From the NCBI RefSeq assembly GCF_001685355.1, contig NZ_CP016438.1, positions 5,580,001 through 5,644,000 of the forward strand: a stretch of DNA of 64,000 nt, read 5' to 3'. A program made the position numbers and the translations under genes. Below the pieces are notes generated by a model, which saw nothing but the letters and a program-made list of their open reading frames with translations, did no database searches and had not been told where the DNA came from. Position 1 is the first letter of the stretch; each line of letters opens with the position of its first letter. This DNA is from Streptomyces lincolnensis. Its GTDB lineage: Bacteria > Actinomycetota > Actinomycetes > Streptomycetales > Streptomycetaceae. Below are positions 1 to 8,921 of this stretch, piece by piece.

Positions 1-416
1 TAGTCGTAGGCGAACCGGCCCGACTTGTCCTTTCGGCGGACCGCCTCGCACGCCTTGCCCGTCAGGAGGACGTCCCTGAGGCCGGGGGCGATGGTGGTCG
101 CGAAGTCGATCGCACCCAGCTTTTTGAGCGCCCTGCCGGCCCCGCCCAGCTTGTAGAACATCTGGAGGTAGTCCAGAAGGGCCAGTTCGGGGTCGATGGC
201 CAGTGCGTACACCTCCCCGCCCCCGGGAGCGACGGCGATCTTCCGCTCCTCATAAGGCAGCGCTTCCGTTTCGAAGAGCTGCGCGATGCCCTGGCGGCCC
301 TCCACCTCGACGAGAAGCGTGCGCTTCCCCTCGGTGGCGAGAGCCAACGCGAGAGCCGCGGCGACCGTGGTCTTTCCGGTCCCGCCCTTGCCGCTGACGA
401 CCTGAAGCCTGCTCAC
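1..416 (-). CDS. ArsA-family ATPase, 3' end cut by window edge
   Basis: Partial gene: 138 codons are visible and the C-terminus lies beyond the left edge. It starts with GTG at 416-414 and reads MSRLQVVSGKGGTGKTT, a perfect P-loop of the ArsA/GET3 class at residues 9-17, followed by a VEVEGRQG segment typical of actinobacterial ArsA homologues. Actinobacteria usually carry two such ATPases side by side, and this would be one of the pair. The family couples ATP hydrolysis to protein or anion handling, but the actinobacterial members have no settled substrate. It is divergent from the DUF4177/RidA pair, with a 95-bp gap. The motif is seen directly; the function is inferred from family only. Confidence 0.85.
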   Translation of the reverse strand, partial: MSRLQVVSGKGGTGKTTVAAALALALATEGKRTLLVEVEGRQGIAQLFETEALPYEERKIAVAPGGGEVYALAIDPELALLDYLQMFYKLGGAGRALKKLGAIDFATTIAPGLRDVLLTGKACEAVRRKDKSGRFAYD

Positions 417-511
417 GTATTCGAGCGTAACCAGTTGGCGGCCGGGCTAAGCAGGAGGCTGTGGATAACGGGGGCGTGGGGTGGGTGTGGGCAGCGGCTA
501 AAGTCGGCCGC

Positions 512-673
512 ATGACCAAGAAGTGGGAATACTCGACCGTGCCGCTGCTCGTCCACGCCACGAAGCAGATTCTGGACACCTGGGGCGAGGACGGGTGGGA
601 GCTCGTGCAGGTCGTGCCCGGGCCGAACAACCCCGAGCAGCTCGTCGCCTACCTCAAGCGGGAGAAGGCGTGA
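512..673 (+). CDS. DUF4177-like small protein
   Basis: A 53-residue protein starting MTKKWEYSTVPLL with the GEDGWELVQVVPG core that marks DUF4177. An upstream in-frame ATG at 461 would add 17 residues unlike the family, so ATG 512 is preferred. Its stop overlaps the GTG start of the RidA gene (GTGA), so the two are probably translationally coupled. M. tuberculosis has a similar small gene at the same place beside its RidA gene. Biochemical role unknown; predicted cytoplasmic, with no membrane segment or signal peptide. Confidence 0.85.
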   Translation: MTKKWEYSTVPLLVHATKQILDTWGEDGWELVQVVPGPNNPEQLVAYLKREKA

Positions 674-1140
674 GCGGGGCGGTCGAGGCGCGGCTGGCCG
701 AGCTGGGGCTGACGCTGCCGGAGGTTGTGCCTCCGCTTGCCGCGTATCAGCCTGCCGTGCTCAGTGGGGTGTACGTGTACACGGCCGGGCAGCTTCCGAT
801 GGTGGAGGGCAAGCTGCCTGTCACCGGGAAGGTGGGGGCGGAGGTCACGCCGGAGGAGGCCAAATCGCTGGCGCGTACGTGTGCGCTGAACGCTCTGGCC
901 GCAGTGAAGTCCGTCGCCGGTGATCTGGACCGGATCGCTCGTGTTGTGAAGGTCGTGGGGTTCGTCGCCTCGGCCTCCGACTTCACGGGGCAGCCGGGGG
1001 TGGTGAACGGCGCGAGCGAGCTTCTCGCCGAGGTGCTGGGCGAGAAGGGCGTCCACGCGCGCAGCGCGGTGGGGGTGGCTGTGCTGCCGCTGGATGCGCC
1101 GGTCGAGGTCGAGGTGCAGGTGGAGCTGGCCGGGGCGTGA
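670..1140 (+). CDS. RidA/YjgF-family protein
   Basis: A 156-residue protein starting with GTG inside the stop of the preceding gene. The C-terminal half has the Rid pattern, including HARSAVGVAVLPLDAPVEVE, with the Arg that binds the substrate carboxylate in catalytic family members. RidA enzymes hydrolyse reactive enamine/imine intermediates released by PLP enzymes such as threonine dehydratase. This one belongs to the longer Rid subgroup (about 155 residues against about 130 for RidA itself), where activity is less certain. It forms a two-gene unit with the DUF4177 gene. Confidence 0.88.
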   Translation: MSGAVEARLAELGLTLPEVVPPLAAYQPAVLSGVYVYTAGQLPMVEGKLPVTGKVGAEVTPEEAKSLARTCALNALAAVKSVAGDLDRIARVVKVVGFVASASDFTGQPGVVNGASELLAEVLGEKGVHARSAVGVAVLPLDAPVEVEVQVELAGA

Positions 1141-1716
1141 TGCCTCGCGGCGCGCTGTGCGGGTCCGGTGGGGGTGTCTGTAGCGCCCAGGGCTGTGTGG
1201 TGGGTCGGGGCCGGGTCGGGGGGTGTCCGTCCTCGGTCCGGCGGTGCTGTGTCTCCTAGAGGTGCTGCGTGTTGGACGCCGGCCGCTGCGGGCGGACACC
1301 CCCCGCCCCGTCCCCTTACCGCCGTGGGCGGCTGAGACGCCCCGGCGAACGGTGCCTTCTCAACATCGGCGGCTGTCCCACCTAAGGGGCGCGGGGAACT
1401 GCGCGACCAGCCACAACGAACCCGCACCCGCCATACGACCGAACAAGACACCCCAGACGGCGAAACCCGCACGGCCTGCCCTACGGCAACCGCGGCTTGC
1501 CTTCTTTTAGGGGCGCGGGGAACTGCGCGACAAGCCACGACGGACCCGCAGCCGCCCTACGACCGAACAAGGCACCCCAGACGGCGAAACCCGCACGTCC
1601 ACCCCACGGCAACTGCGGCTCCCCCAGGGGCGCGGGGAACTGCGCGACCAGCCCCCACCCACCCGCCCACGACACACAACCTGACACGGCCCCCCAAGCG
1701 GAGTTAGCCTCCGGCC
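1141..1716. other. Gene-free stretch with repeat copies
   Basis: No convincing gene is seen between the RidA and NUDIX genes. The right half (1384 onward) consists of the repeats described separately. The left half (1141-1380) is G-rich then C-rich, with no clear promoter or hairpin. Confidence 0.6.
1384..1656. repeat. Three copies of a GGGGCGCGGGGAACTGCGCGA element
   Basis: The core GGGGCGCGGGGAACTGCGCG occurs at about 1386, 1510 and 1627. The first two copies extend into about 120 bp of near-identical sequence that includes ACGACCGAACAA and CAGACGGCGAAACCCGCACG; the third is truncated after the core. Spacing is 124 then 117 bp. From memory, this core is a common intergenic repeat in Streptomyces chromosomes. 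It may fold through its GCGCGGGG and CTGCGCG arms. Role unknown. Confidence 0.85.
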
Positions 1717-2598
1717 ATGGCAAACGGGCAGTGGTACCCCCCGGAGTGGCCGGACCGCATCCGTGCCCTGGCGAGCGGGACTCTCACACCGGCGGCCCCC
1801 AGGCGCGCGGCCACGGTGATGCTCCTGAAGGACGGCGAGAGCGGCCCCCTCGTGCACATGCTGCGCAGACGCGCGTCCATGGCCTTCGCCGGAGGGGCGT
1901 ACGCGTATCCGGGCGGCGGAGTGGATCCCCGGGACGACGAGCGTCACGTCGGCTGGGCGGGCCCCACGCGCGCGTGGTGGGCGAAGAGGCTGGGTGTGGA
2001 GGAGACGACGGCGCAGGCGATCGTGTGCGCGGCCGTGCGGGAGACGTACGAGGAGGCGGGGGTCCTGCTCGCGGGCCCGGCGGCGGACTCCGTGGTGGGG
2101 GACACGACGGGTGAGGACTGGGAGGCCGATCGGGCCGCTCTGGTCGGCCGTGAGCTGTCCTTCGCGGAGTTTCTGGACCGGCGAGGGCTGGTGCTCCGTT
2201 CGGACCTCCTGGGGGCCTGGACACGCTGGATCACGCCGGAGTTCGAGCCGCGCCGTTATGACACGTGGTTCTTCGTGGCCGCGCTCCCGGAGGGGCAGCG
2301 CACGCGCAACGCCTCCACGGAGGCCGATCGCACGGTGTGGATCCGGCCGAGGGAGGCGGCGGTGTCGTACGACGAGGGCGACCTGCTGATGATGCCGCCC
2401 ACCATCGCGACCCTGCGCCAGCTGATCCCGTACGCCACGGCCGCTGAGGCGCTCGCCGCGGCCCCTGAGCGTGATCTGACGCCGGTGCTGGCGCGGGCCC
2501 GTCTGGAGGGCGACGAGATCGTTCTGTCCTGGCCGGGCCACGACGAGTTCACCAAGCACGTCCCGAACGATTCTCCGACGGGTGGAGCCTCCGCATGA
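1717..2598 (+). CDS. NUDIX hydrolase, NUDT19-like
   Basis: A 293-residue protein with a split NUDIX box: GGGVDPRDDE at residues 67-76 and RETYEEAG at 108-115, separated by an insertion. This arrangement is typical of the NUDT19/RP2 subfamily, which includes CoA diphosphatases. Catalytic Glu residues are present in the second half. Substrate unproven; CoA or nucleoside diphosphate derivatives are the usual choices. ATG 1717 fits the N-terminus of related proteins, although the upstream GGAG is weak. The stop overlaps the next ATG (ATGA), so it is coupled to the metallo-hydrolase gene. Confidence 0.88.
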   Translation: MANGQWYPPEWPDRIRALASGTLTPAAPRRAATVMLLKDGESGPLVHMLRRRASMAFAGGAYAYPGGGVDPRDDERHVGWAGPTRAWWAKRLGVEETTAQAIVCAAVRETYEEAGVLLAGPAADSVVGDTTGEDWEADRAALVGRELSFAEFLDRRGLVLRSDLLGAWTRWITPEFEPRRYDTWFFVAALPEGQRTRNASTEADRTVWIRPREAAVSYDEGDLLMMPPTIATLRQLIPYATAAEALAAAPERDLTPVLARARLEGDEIVLSWPGHDEFTKHVPNDSPTGGASA

Positions 2599-3425
2599 CC
2601 GACGCCGCAGCCCTGCCCGGCCAGCCACGGGGCGGGGTCCTCTCGGGCCCCGCCACCCCGCGGGCCGTCAACGTTCTCGCGCCCAACGCCTCGGCGATGA
2701 CGCTGGACGGGACGAACACCTGGATCCTGGCCGAGCCCGACGCGGACCTGGCCGTCGTGGTCGATCCGGGGCCGCTGGACGAGGCGCATCTGCGGCATGT
2801 CGTCGATACGGCGGAGAAGGCCGGCAGGCGCGTCGTCCTGACCCTGTTGACGCACGGGCATCCGGACCACGCCGAGGGCGCCGCCCGGTTCGCCGAGCTG
2901 ACGGGCACGAAGGTGCGGGCGCTGGATCCCGCGCTGCGGCTGGGCGACGAGGGGCTGGGTGCCGGGGACGTGGTGGAGGTCGGCGGGCTGGAGCTGAGGG
3001 TCGTCCCGACGCCCGGCCACACCGCCGACTCCCTGTGCTTCCACCTGCCGGCGGACCAGGCGGTGCTGACCGGTGACACGATCCTGGGGCGCGGTACGAC
3101 GGTCGTGGCGCACCCCGACGGCCGTCTCGGCGACTACCTGGACTCACTGCGGCGCCTCAGGTCGCTCACGGTCGACGACGGCGTGCACACCGTGCTCCCG
3201 GGCCACGGGCCCGTCCTGGAGGACGCCCAGGGCGCCGTGGAGTTCTACCTCGCCCACCGCGCGCACCGCCTCGCCCAGGTCGAGACCGCCGTGGAGGGCG
3301 GCTGCCGGACGTCCGCCGAGGTCGTGGCGCACGTGTACCACGACGTGGACCGCTCCCTCTGGCCCGCCGCGGAGCTGTCGGTGCGGGCACAGGTGGAGTA
3401 CCTGGAGGAGCACGGCCTCATCTGA
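2595..3425 (+). CDS. MBL-fold metallo-hydrolase, LACTB2/glyoxalase II-like
   Basis: A 276-residue protein with the complete dinuclear zinc set: THGHPDH near residues 85-91, PGHT near 142, TGDT near 159 and LPGHG near 202. The C-terminal helical part (RAHRLAQVETAV and onward) resembles LACTB2-like proteins. Likely a hydrolase of thioester, phosphodiester or RNA substrates; substrate not known. It starts within the previous stop with GGTGGAG upstream. Mycobacteria have an MBL gene next to RidA and Crp in the same order. Confidence 0.88.
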   Translation: MTDAAALPGQPRGGVLSGPATPRAVNVLAPNASAMTLDGTNTWILAEPDADLAVVVDPGPLDEAHLRHVVDTAEKAGRRVVLTLLTHGHPDHAEGAARFAELTGTKVRALDPALRLGDEGLGAGDVVEVGGLELRVVPTPGHTADSLCFHLPADQAVLTGDTILGRGTTVVAHPDGRLGDYLDSLRRLRSLTVDDGVHTVLPGHGPVLEDAQGAVEFYLAHRAHRLAQVETAVEGGCRTSAEVVAHVYHDVDRSLWPAAELSVRAQVEYLEEHGLI

Positions 3426-3465
3426 CGACCTCGTCCCGGGGGCGGCAGGACAGCCCCCAGGACGC

Positions 3466-4140
3466 TCAGCGGGACCGCTTGGCCAGCCGCTCGACGTCCA
3501 GCAGGATCACGGCCCGCGCCTCCAGGCGGAGCCAACCGCGCTGGGCGAAGTCGGCGAGGGCCTTGTTGACCGTCTCGCGGGACGCGCCGACCAACTGGGC
3601 CAGTTCCTCCTGGGTGAGGTCGTGGACGACGTGGATGCCCTCCTCGGACTGCACGCCGAAGCGGCGGGAGAGGTCCAGCAGGGCGCGGGCCACGCGGCCG
3701 GGGACGTCCGAGAAGACGAGGTCGGACATCGCGTCGTTGGTGCGGCGCAGTCGGCGGGCGACGGCGCGCAGCAGCGCGGTGGCCACCTCGGGGCGGGCGT
3801 TCAGCCAGGGCTGGAGGTCGCCGTGGCCGAGGCCGAGCAGCTTGACCTCGGTCAGCGCGGTGGCGGTCGCCGTGCGCGGGCCCGGGTCGAAGAGGGACAG
3901 CTCTCCGATGAGTTCGCCGGGGCCGACGACGGCCAGCATGTTCTCGCGCCCGTCGGGGGATGTGCGGTGGAGCTTGACCTTGCCCTCGGTGACGACGTAG
4001 AGCCGGTCGCCCGGATCGCCCTCATGGAAGAGGGAGTCGCCACGCGCAAGAGTCACCTCACTCATGGAGGCGCGCAGTTCCGCGGACTGCTCGTCGTCGA
4101 GTGCCGCGAAGAGCGGGTTGCGCCGCAGAACGTCGTCCAC
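3466..4140 (-). CDS. crp: Crp-type transcriptional regulator
   Basis: A 224-residue CRP/FNR protein. The N-terminal cyclic-nucleotide-binding fold includes GDRLYVVTEGKVKL and the phosphate-binding stretch GELIGELSLFD. The C-terminal winged HTH includes LTQEELAQLVGASRETVNKAL. The GTG at 4140-4138 is chosen because AAGGAGAG lies 7-8 bases upstream and this gives VDDVLRRNPLF, the N-terminus remembered for the Streptomyces coelicolor Crp. The longer reading frame to 4257 lacks a ribosome site. In streptomycetes Crp controls germination, development and many antibiotic clusters. A Crp-type box about 90 bp upstream suggests autoregulation. Confidence 0.93.
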   Translation of the reverse strand: MDDVLRRNPLFAALDDEQSAELRASMSEVTLARGDSLFHEGDPGDRLYVVTEGKVKLHRTSPDGRENMLAVVGPGELIGELSLFDPGPRTATATALTEVKLLGLGHGDLQPWLNARPEVATALLRAVARRLRRTNDAMSDLVFSDVPGRVARALLDLSRRFGVQSEEGIHVVHDLTQEELAQLVGASRETVNKALADFAQRGWLRLEARAVILLDVERLAKRSR

Positions 4141-4228
4141 GAGTTCTCTCCTTGTCGACCTGCTCAGGGGATCTTGTTCCCCTTGGTACAGGGGACCACG
4201 GTGCCCATTTTGCCGGACGGTCCAAACA

Positions 4229-4242
4229 GTGTGATCTGTCAC
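4229..4242. promoter_or_regulatory. Predicted Crp box between crp and nth
   Basis: GTGTGATCTGTCAC matches the published Streptomyces Crp consensus GTG-N6-GNCAC at every defined position. It also reads as a dyad, TGTGA-N4-TCACA. It lies 89 bp upstream of the crp start and 104 bp upstream of nth, so it could act on either divergent promoter. Confidence 0.6.
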
Positions 4243-4345
4243 AAGGATGCCGCACACCTGTGCCGGGGTAAGCGGCAGGGGGCCAATTGGGGGCCGATCT
4301 TCGGGGTCCGGGGCGGATGTCAGTGCCGGGCTCTAGGCTGGCCGG

Positions 4346-5431
4346 GTGTCCAAATCGCCGGTGAGAGCACAGGCCAAGGGGGCTGGACGGGTGGTTGTAC
4401 GTCGAGATTCCGCTGTGGGCGAACAGGACCCCGGTGGCGGAAAGAAAACGGCAAAAGCGACAAAGAAGGCTGCGGTGGAAGACGGTCCGGCGAAGAGGGT
4501 CACGGCGAAGCAGACCTCGGCGAAGAAGACTCCGGCGAAGAAGGCCGTGGTGAAGAAGGCCGCCGCGTTGAAGAAGGCGGTCGTCGCTCCGAAGAAGGCC
4601 GCCGCCCCGGTGAAGAAGGCGACCCCGGTCAAGCCCGTCGCCGTGGCGTCCCCGAGGAGCGAGTCGCACACCGCCCTCGTCCGCCGAGCCCGCCGTATCA
4701 ACCGCGAACTCGCGGAGGTCTACCCGTACGCCCACCCCGAGTTGGACTTCGAGAACTCCTTCCAGCTGGTCGTCGCGACGGTCCTGTCCGCCCAGACCAC
4801 CGACCTGAGGGTCAATCAGACGACGCCCGCGCTCTTCGCCAAGTACCCCACCCCGGAGGACCTGGCCGTCGCCGACCCGGAGGAGGTCGAGGAGATCCTG
4901 CGGCCCACCGGGTTCTTCCGCGCCAAGACCAAGTCGGTCATAGGGCTGTCGAAGGCCCTGGTGGAGAACTTCGGCGGTGAGGTCCCCGGGCGACTTGAGG
5001 ACCTCGTCAAGCTGCCCGGAGTCGGGCGCAAGACCGCCTTCGTCGTCCTCGGCAACGCCTTCGGGCGGCCGGGCATCACCGTCGACACGCACTTCCAGCG
5101 GCTGGTGCGGCGCTGGCAGTGGACCACCGAGACCGAGCCCGACAAGATCGAGGCCGCCATAGGGGCGCTCTTCCCCAAGAGCGACTGGACGATGCTCTCG
5201 CATCACGTGATCTTCCACGGGCGCCGTATCTGCCACGCCCGCAAGCCCGCCTGTGGCGCCTGCCCCATCGCCCCGCTCTGCCCGGCGTACGGCGAGGGCG
5301 AGACGGACCCGGACAAAGCCGCCAAGCTCCTCAAGTACGAGAAGGGCGGCTTCCCGGGCCAGCGTCTGAAGCCCCCGCAGGCCTATCTGGACGCCGGCGG
5401 GAAACCCGCTCCGCCGCTGGGCGCCGGATGA
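4346..5431 (+). CDS. nth: Endonuclease III with a long Lys/Ala-rich N-terminal tail
   Basis: A 361-residue DNA glycosylase/AP lyase for oxidised pyrimidines. Residues about 110-330 hold the conserved enzyme: the helix-hairpin-helix LPGVGRKTA with the catalytic Lys, VDTHFQRL with the catalytic Asp, and four Cys in C-X6-C-X2-C-X5-C spacing near residues 295-311 for the 4Fe-4S cluster. The first 100 residues are a basic tail of AKK/VKKA units, like histone-H1-type tails, that probably binds DNA non-specifically; E. coli Nth (211 residues) lacks it. GTG 4346 includes the tail. Divergent from crp, as in mycobacteria. Confidence 0.93.
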   Translation: MSKSPVRAQAKGAGRVVVRRDSAVGEQDPGGGKKTAKATKKAAVEDGPAKRVTAKQTSAKKTPAKKAVVKKAAALKKAVVAPKKAAAPVKKATPVKPVAVASPRSESHTALVRRARRINRELAEVYPYAHPELDFENSFQLVVATVLSAQTTDLRVNQTTPALFAKYPTPEDLAVADPEEVEEILRPTGFFRAKTKSVIGLSKALVENFGGEVPGRLEDLVKLPGVGRKTAFVVLGNAFGRPGITVDTHFQRLVRRWQWTTETEPDKIEAAIGALFPKSDWTMLSHHVIFHGRRICHARKPACGACPIAPLCPAYGEGETDPDKAAKLLKYEKGGFPGQRLKPPQAYLDAGGKPAPPLGAG

Positions 5432-5519
5432 GTCACGCGGCGACACGCCGTTGGGTACGTTCACAGGAACGATCTCGGGGGTGGCGGGCGTTGGACCGGG
5501 CAGGACGACGGGGGTGGAG

Positions 5520-6215
5520 ATGACGCGCGTGAGCAAGACACAGGGCGGGCCGGTGACGCTCAGCAAGGCGGGCCTGCCGGCCTGGCTGGATCCGGTGGTG
5601 CACGCCGTGGAGACGGTCGAGCCGTTGCAGCTCAGCCGCTTCCTGCCGCCCGAGGACGGGGCAGGGCGGCAGTCCGCCGTGCTGGTCCTGTTCGGTGAGG
5701 GCGCGTGCGGCCCCGAGCTGCTGCTCATGGAGCGGGCGAGCTCCCTGCGGTCGCACGCCGGCCAGCCCGCCTTCCCCGGAGGCGCCCTCGACCCGGAGGA
5801 CGGTGATCCGAAGGGTGACGGGCCGCTTCGGGCCGCTCTGCGCGAGGCCGAGGAGGAGACCGGGCTCGACCCGTCCGGCGTCCAGCTCTTCGGCGTGCTG
5901 CCCAAGCTGTACATCCCGGTCAGCGGCTTCGTCGTGACCCCCGTGCTGGGCTGGTGGCGCGAGCCCAGCCCGGTCGGCGTCGTCGACCCGAACGAGACCG
6001 CCCGCGTCTTCACGGTCCCCGTGTCCGATCTCACGGACCCCGGCAACCGCGCCACCACCGTTCACCCCAGCGGTCACCGAGGTCCGGCATTCCTGGTCGA
6101 ATCCGCCCTCGTGTGGGGCTTCACCGCCGGAATCATCGACCGCCTGCTCCACTACTCGGGCTGGGAGCGTCCCTGGGACCGGGACAACCATGTCCCCCTC
6201 GACTGGCGTGCGTGA
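5520..6215 (+). CDS. NUDIX hydrolase, CoA-pyrophosphatase type
   Basis: A 231-residue protein carrying both hallmarks of the NudL/NUDT7 subfamily: the CoA motif LRSHAGQPAFPGG at residues 76-88 and the NUDIX motif with REAEEETG at 108-115. Predicted to cleave CoA or its oxidised/acylated forms to 3',5'-ADP and phosphopantetheine derivatives. ATG 5520 is preferred, with GGTGGAG directly upstream, over an in-frame TTG at 5451. It lies between nth and the MarP-like protease, the same order as in mycobacteria. Confidence 0.88.
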   Translation: MTRVSKTQGGPVTLSKAGLPAWLDPVVHAVETVEPLQLSRFLPPEDGAGRQSAVLVLFGEGACGPELLLMERASSLRSHAGQPAFPGGALDPEDGDPKGDGPLRAALREAEEETGLDPSGVQLFGVLPKLYIPVSGFVVTPVLGWWREPSPVGVVDPNETARVFTVPVSDLTDPGNRATTVHPSGHRGPAFLVESALVWGFTAGIIDRLLHYSGWERPWDRDNHVPLDWRA

Positions 6216-6335
6216 CAGGGTGAACTTCGTGCCGTGTCTTCCCGGGGGACACTGTGTCCGATTGCCGCTGCACGGCGGATCGGACTCCCGGCCGACCTGT
6301 GATGAGCGTGAAGTGACGAGGCGAGGCTTGAACCG

Positions 6336-7535
6336 GTGAACGTGCTGGACATCCTGTTGCTGGTCGCCGCCGTGTGGTTCGCGATCGTGGGCTATCGCCA
6401 GGGCTTCGTCGTCGGCATCCTGTCGGTGATCGGCTTCCTGGGCGGCGGCCTCGTCGCGGTCTACCTGCTGCCCGTCATCTGGGACGCGCTGACCGACAAG
6501 GCCGAGGTCGGCACGACCGCCGCCGTCGTCGCGGTCGTCGTCGTCATCGTCTGCGCCTCCGTCGGCCAGGCCCTGACCACCCATCTCGGCAACAAACTGC
6601 GCCGGTACATCACCTGGTCCCCGGCCCGCGCGCTGGACGCCACCGGCGGCGCCCTCGTCAACGTCGTCGCGATGCTCCTGGTCGCCTGGCTGATCGGCTC
6701 CGCGCTCGCGCAGACCACGTTGCCCACCCTGGGCAAGGAGGTCCGCAACTCGAAGCTGCTGCTCGGCGTGCAGGAGGTGCTGCCCACCGCGGCCGACACC
6801 TGGTTCAAGGACTTCACCTCGGTCCTCGCGCAGAACGGCTTCCCCCAGGTCTTCAGCCCGTTCTCGAACGAGCCGATCAAGGAGGTCGAGCCCCCGGACC
6901 CGGCTCTCGCGAACAGCGCCGTCGCCACCCGCGCCCAGCGCTCCATCGTCAAGGTCATGGGCACCGCCCAGAGCTGCGGCAAGGTCCTGGAGGGCACCGG
7001 CTTCGTCTTCGGCGACCGCCGCGTCATGACCAACGCGCATGTCGTCGGCGGCGTCGACGAGCCCACCGTCCAGATAGGCGGAGAGGGCAGGAAGTACGAC
7101 GCCACGGTCGTCCTCTACGACTGGCAGCGCGACATCGCCGTCCTCGACGTACCCGATCTGGACGCGCCCGCGCTGCGGTTCACCACCGATGACGCGGCCA
7201 GCGGCGACGGCGCGATCGTCGCGGGATTCCCGGAGAACGGGGCATATGACGTGCGCGCCGCGCGCGTGCGCGGGCGCATCACGGCCAGCGGTCCGGACAT
7301 CTACCACCGCGGCACGGTCCGTCGCGATGTGTACTCCCTCTACGCGACCGTCCGCCAGGGCAACTCCGGCGGCCCGCTGCTCACCCCCGACGGGAAGGTG
7401 TACGGCGTGGTCTTCGCGAAGTCCCTGGACAGCGCCGAGACGGGCTACGCACTCACCGCGGACGAGATCCAGCAGGACATCGCCAAGGGGCGCACCGCGA
7501 ACCAGCAGGTGGACAGCGACAGCTGCGCACTGTGA
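6336..7535 (+). CDS. MarP-like membrane serine protease (CvpA + trypsin domains)
   Basis: A 399-residue protein. Residues 1 to about 115 form four hydrophobic segments of the CvpA type. The rest is a trypsin-like domain with the triad around His 233 (TNAHVVGG), Asp 265 (QRDIAVLD) and Ser 343 (RQGNSGGPL). The M. tuberculosis homologue MarP is a periplasmic protease needed for acid and oxidative stress survival. The protease domain should lie outside the membrane. GTG 6336 begins VNVLDILLLVAAVWFA. Same strand as the NUDIX gene, with a 120-bp gap. Confidence 0.9.
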   Translation: MNVLDILLLVAAVWFAIVGYRQGFVVGILSVIGFLGGGLVAVYLLPVIWDALTDKAEVGTTAAVVAVVVVIVCASVGQALTTHLGNKLRRYITWSPARALDATGGALVNVVAMLLVAWLIGSALAQTTLPTLGKEVRNSKLLLGVQEVLPTAADTWFKDFTSVLAQNGFPQVFSPFSNEPIKEVEPPDPALANSAVATRAQRSIVKVMGTAQSCGKVLEGTGFVFGDRRVMTNAHVVGGVDEPTVQIGGEGRKYDATVVLYDWQRDIAVLDVPDLDAPALRFTTDDAASGDGAIVAGFPENGAYDVRAARVRGRITASGPDIYHRGTVRRDVYSLYATVRQGNSGGPLLTPDGKVYGVVFAKSLDSAETGYALTADEIQQDIAKGRTANQQVDSDSCAL

Positions 7536-7967
7536 ACCCCGGATTCAAGAACCCGCGGTTCAGGAGGGGTGCGAAAAAAAGGGGGGCGCGTCAGCCTCGG
7601 GGATGACGCAGGCGTACCGAGACCCAGCGGGCCCGGCGGCGCAGGATGCGCGGGATGCCCACCCGGAGGTCCGTGCCGCCCGCAAGCTGCGGGGCACCGC
7701 CTCGTTGGTGGGAGCTCAGGCCTCCGGCCGAGCGTCGGTTGCGTGCTGCGTCACTGTAGTCGTGCGTCCAGCCCATACCCCGACGTGTGCCCCTGCCCCA
7801 AGGTCGATAACCACCCCCAGGGCCCCCAATTGGCCTATGCGGCAGGCAATTGGCTGTTCGTAGTACAGCTGTTCAGGGTTGGAATACCGGGGTCGGGCAC
7901 CAGGCGCAGCGGAACGGTCACCGACCGGGTCGATCAGCGGTCGGATTCGGTCACTGGTCGGGTTCGG
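7536..7967. other. Gene-free stretch between convergent genes
   Basis: About 430 bp between the convergent protease and hydrolase genes, with no supported gene. It includes an A7 run followed by G6 near 7573, two copies of CAATTGGC 20 bp apart near 7828, and GGTCACCG/GGTCGGG repeats at the right end. Confidence 0.6.
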
Positions 7968-7979
7968 TCACCGGTCGGG
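7946..7979. repeat. 17-bp tandem repeat across a stop codon
   Basis: TTCGGTCACYGGTCGGG occurs twice back to back (7946-7962 and 7963-7979). The stop of the hydrolase gene (TGA on the minus strand at 7970-7968) lies in the second copy. Related GGTCACCGACCGGG sequence lies just to the left. Looks like slippage growth at the 3' end of the gene. Confidence 0.75.
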
Positions 7980-8921
7980 TTCCGGGTCCTTCAGCCAGTT
8001 GATCAGCTCGGTGGAGAAGGCGACCGGGTCCTCCTCGTGCGGGAAGTGTCCGAGCCCGTCGAACAGCCGCCAGCGGTACGGCGCTTCGACGTACTCCCCG
8101 GAGCCGGCCGCGCTGCGGGTGCGCATCACGGGGTCGAGCGAGCCGTGGAGATGGAGGGTCGGCACCCGCACCGGGCGCTTCATCCGCCGGTTGAACTGGA
8201 TGCCGTCCGGACGGGCCATGGAGCGGACCATCCAGCGGTACGGCTCGACCGAACAGTGCGCGGTCGACGGGATGAGGATCGCCCGGCGGTACGTCTCCAC
8301 CGCCTCGTCGTCCGGCAGGCGCGGCCCCGACCAGTCCCGGATGAGACGGGCGACGAGCGCGCCGTCGTCCGCGGTCAGCTGCCGCTCGGGCACCCAGGGG
8401 CGCTGGAACCCCCAGATGTAGGACCCGGCGCGCGTCTGCTTGACGTCGGAGAGCATCGCCGAGCGCCAGCGCCGGGGGTGCGGCATCGAGGCGACGGTGA
8501 GCCGTCGTACGAGCTTCGGGCGCATCGCGGCCGCCGTCCACGCCAGATAGCCGCCCAGGTCGTGGCCGACCAGCGCGGCGTCCGGCTCGCCGAGGGAGCG
8601 GATCACGCCGGTGATGTCGAGGGCGAGGTTGGCCGGGTCGTACCCGCGCGGAGTGCGGTCGCTGCCGCCGACACCGCGCAGGTCCATGGCCACGGCCCGG
8701 AAGCCCGCGTCGGCGAGTGCCGGGAGCTGGTGCCGCCAGGTCCACCAGAACTGCGGGAAGCCGTGCAGCAGCAGCACCAGCGGCCCGTCGCCCAGCTCGG
8801 CGATGTGGAAGCGCGCCCCGTTGGCGGCGACCTCCCGGTGGGTCACCTTTCTCCCGCCCGGGAGGACGTCCGGTCGTACGACCGAAGCGGGCTGGGCCAA
8901 AGGTGTGGCGGGATCCGTCAT
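7968..8921 (-). CDS. Alpha/beta hydrolase, epoxide-hydrolase-like
   Basis: A 317-residue alpha/beta hydrolase with an HGFP oxyanion motif, the nucleophile elbow GHDLGG (Asp nucleophile, as in epoxide hydrolases and haloalkane dehalogenases), an acid in HGSLDPV and the catalytic His in GLGHFPHEED. The position matches ephE of M. tuberculosis, next to the holin-like gene. ATG 8921 overlaps the stop of that upstream gene (ATGA); the longer open frame is out of character. Substrate unknown. Confidence 0.88.
   Translation of the reverse strand: MTDPATPLAQPASVVRPDVLPGGRKVTHREVAANGARFHIAELGDGPLVLLLHGFPQFWWTWRHQLPALADAGFRAVAMDLRGVGGSDRTPRGYDPANLALDITGVIRSLGEPDAALVGHDLGGYLAWTAAAMRPKLVRRLTVASMPHPRRWRSAMLSDVKQTRAGSYIWGFQRPWVPERQLTADDGALVARLIRDWSGPRLPDDEAVETYRRAILIPSTAHCSVEPYRWMVRSMARPDGIQFNRRMKRPVRVPTLHLHGSLDPVMRTRSAAGSGEYVEAPYRWRLFDGLGHFPHEEDPVAFSTELINWLKDPEPDR

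Noticed and set aside
5451..5519. Longer start (TTG) for the CoA-pyrophosphatase-like NUDIX gene
   Set aside because: ATG 5520 has GGTGGAG next to it and the added residues are unlike the family.
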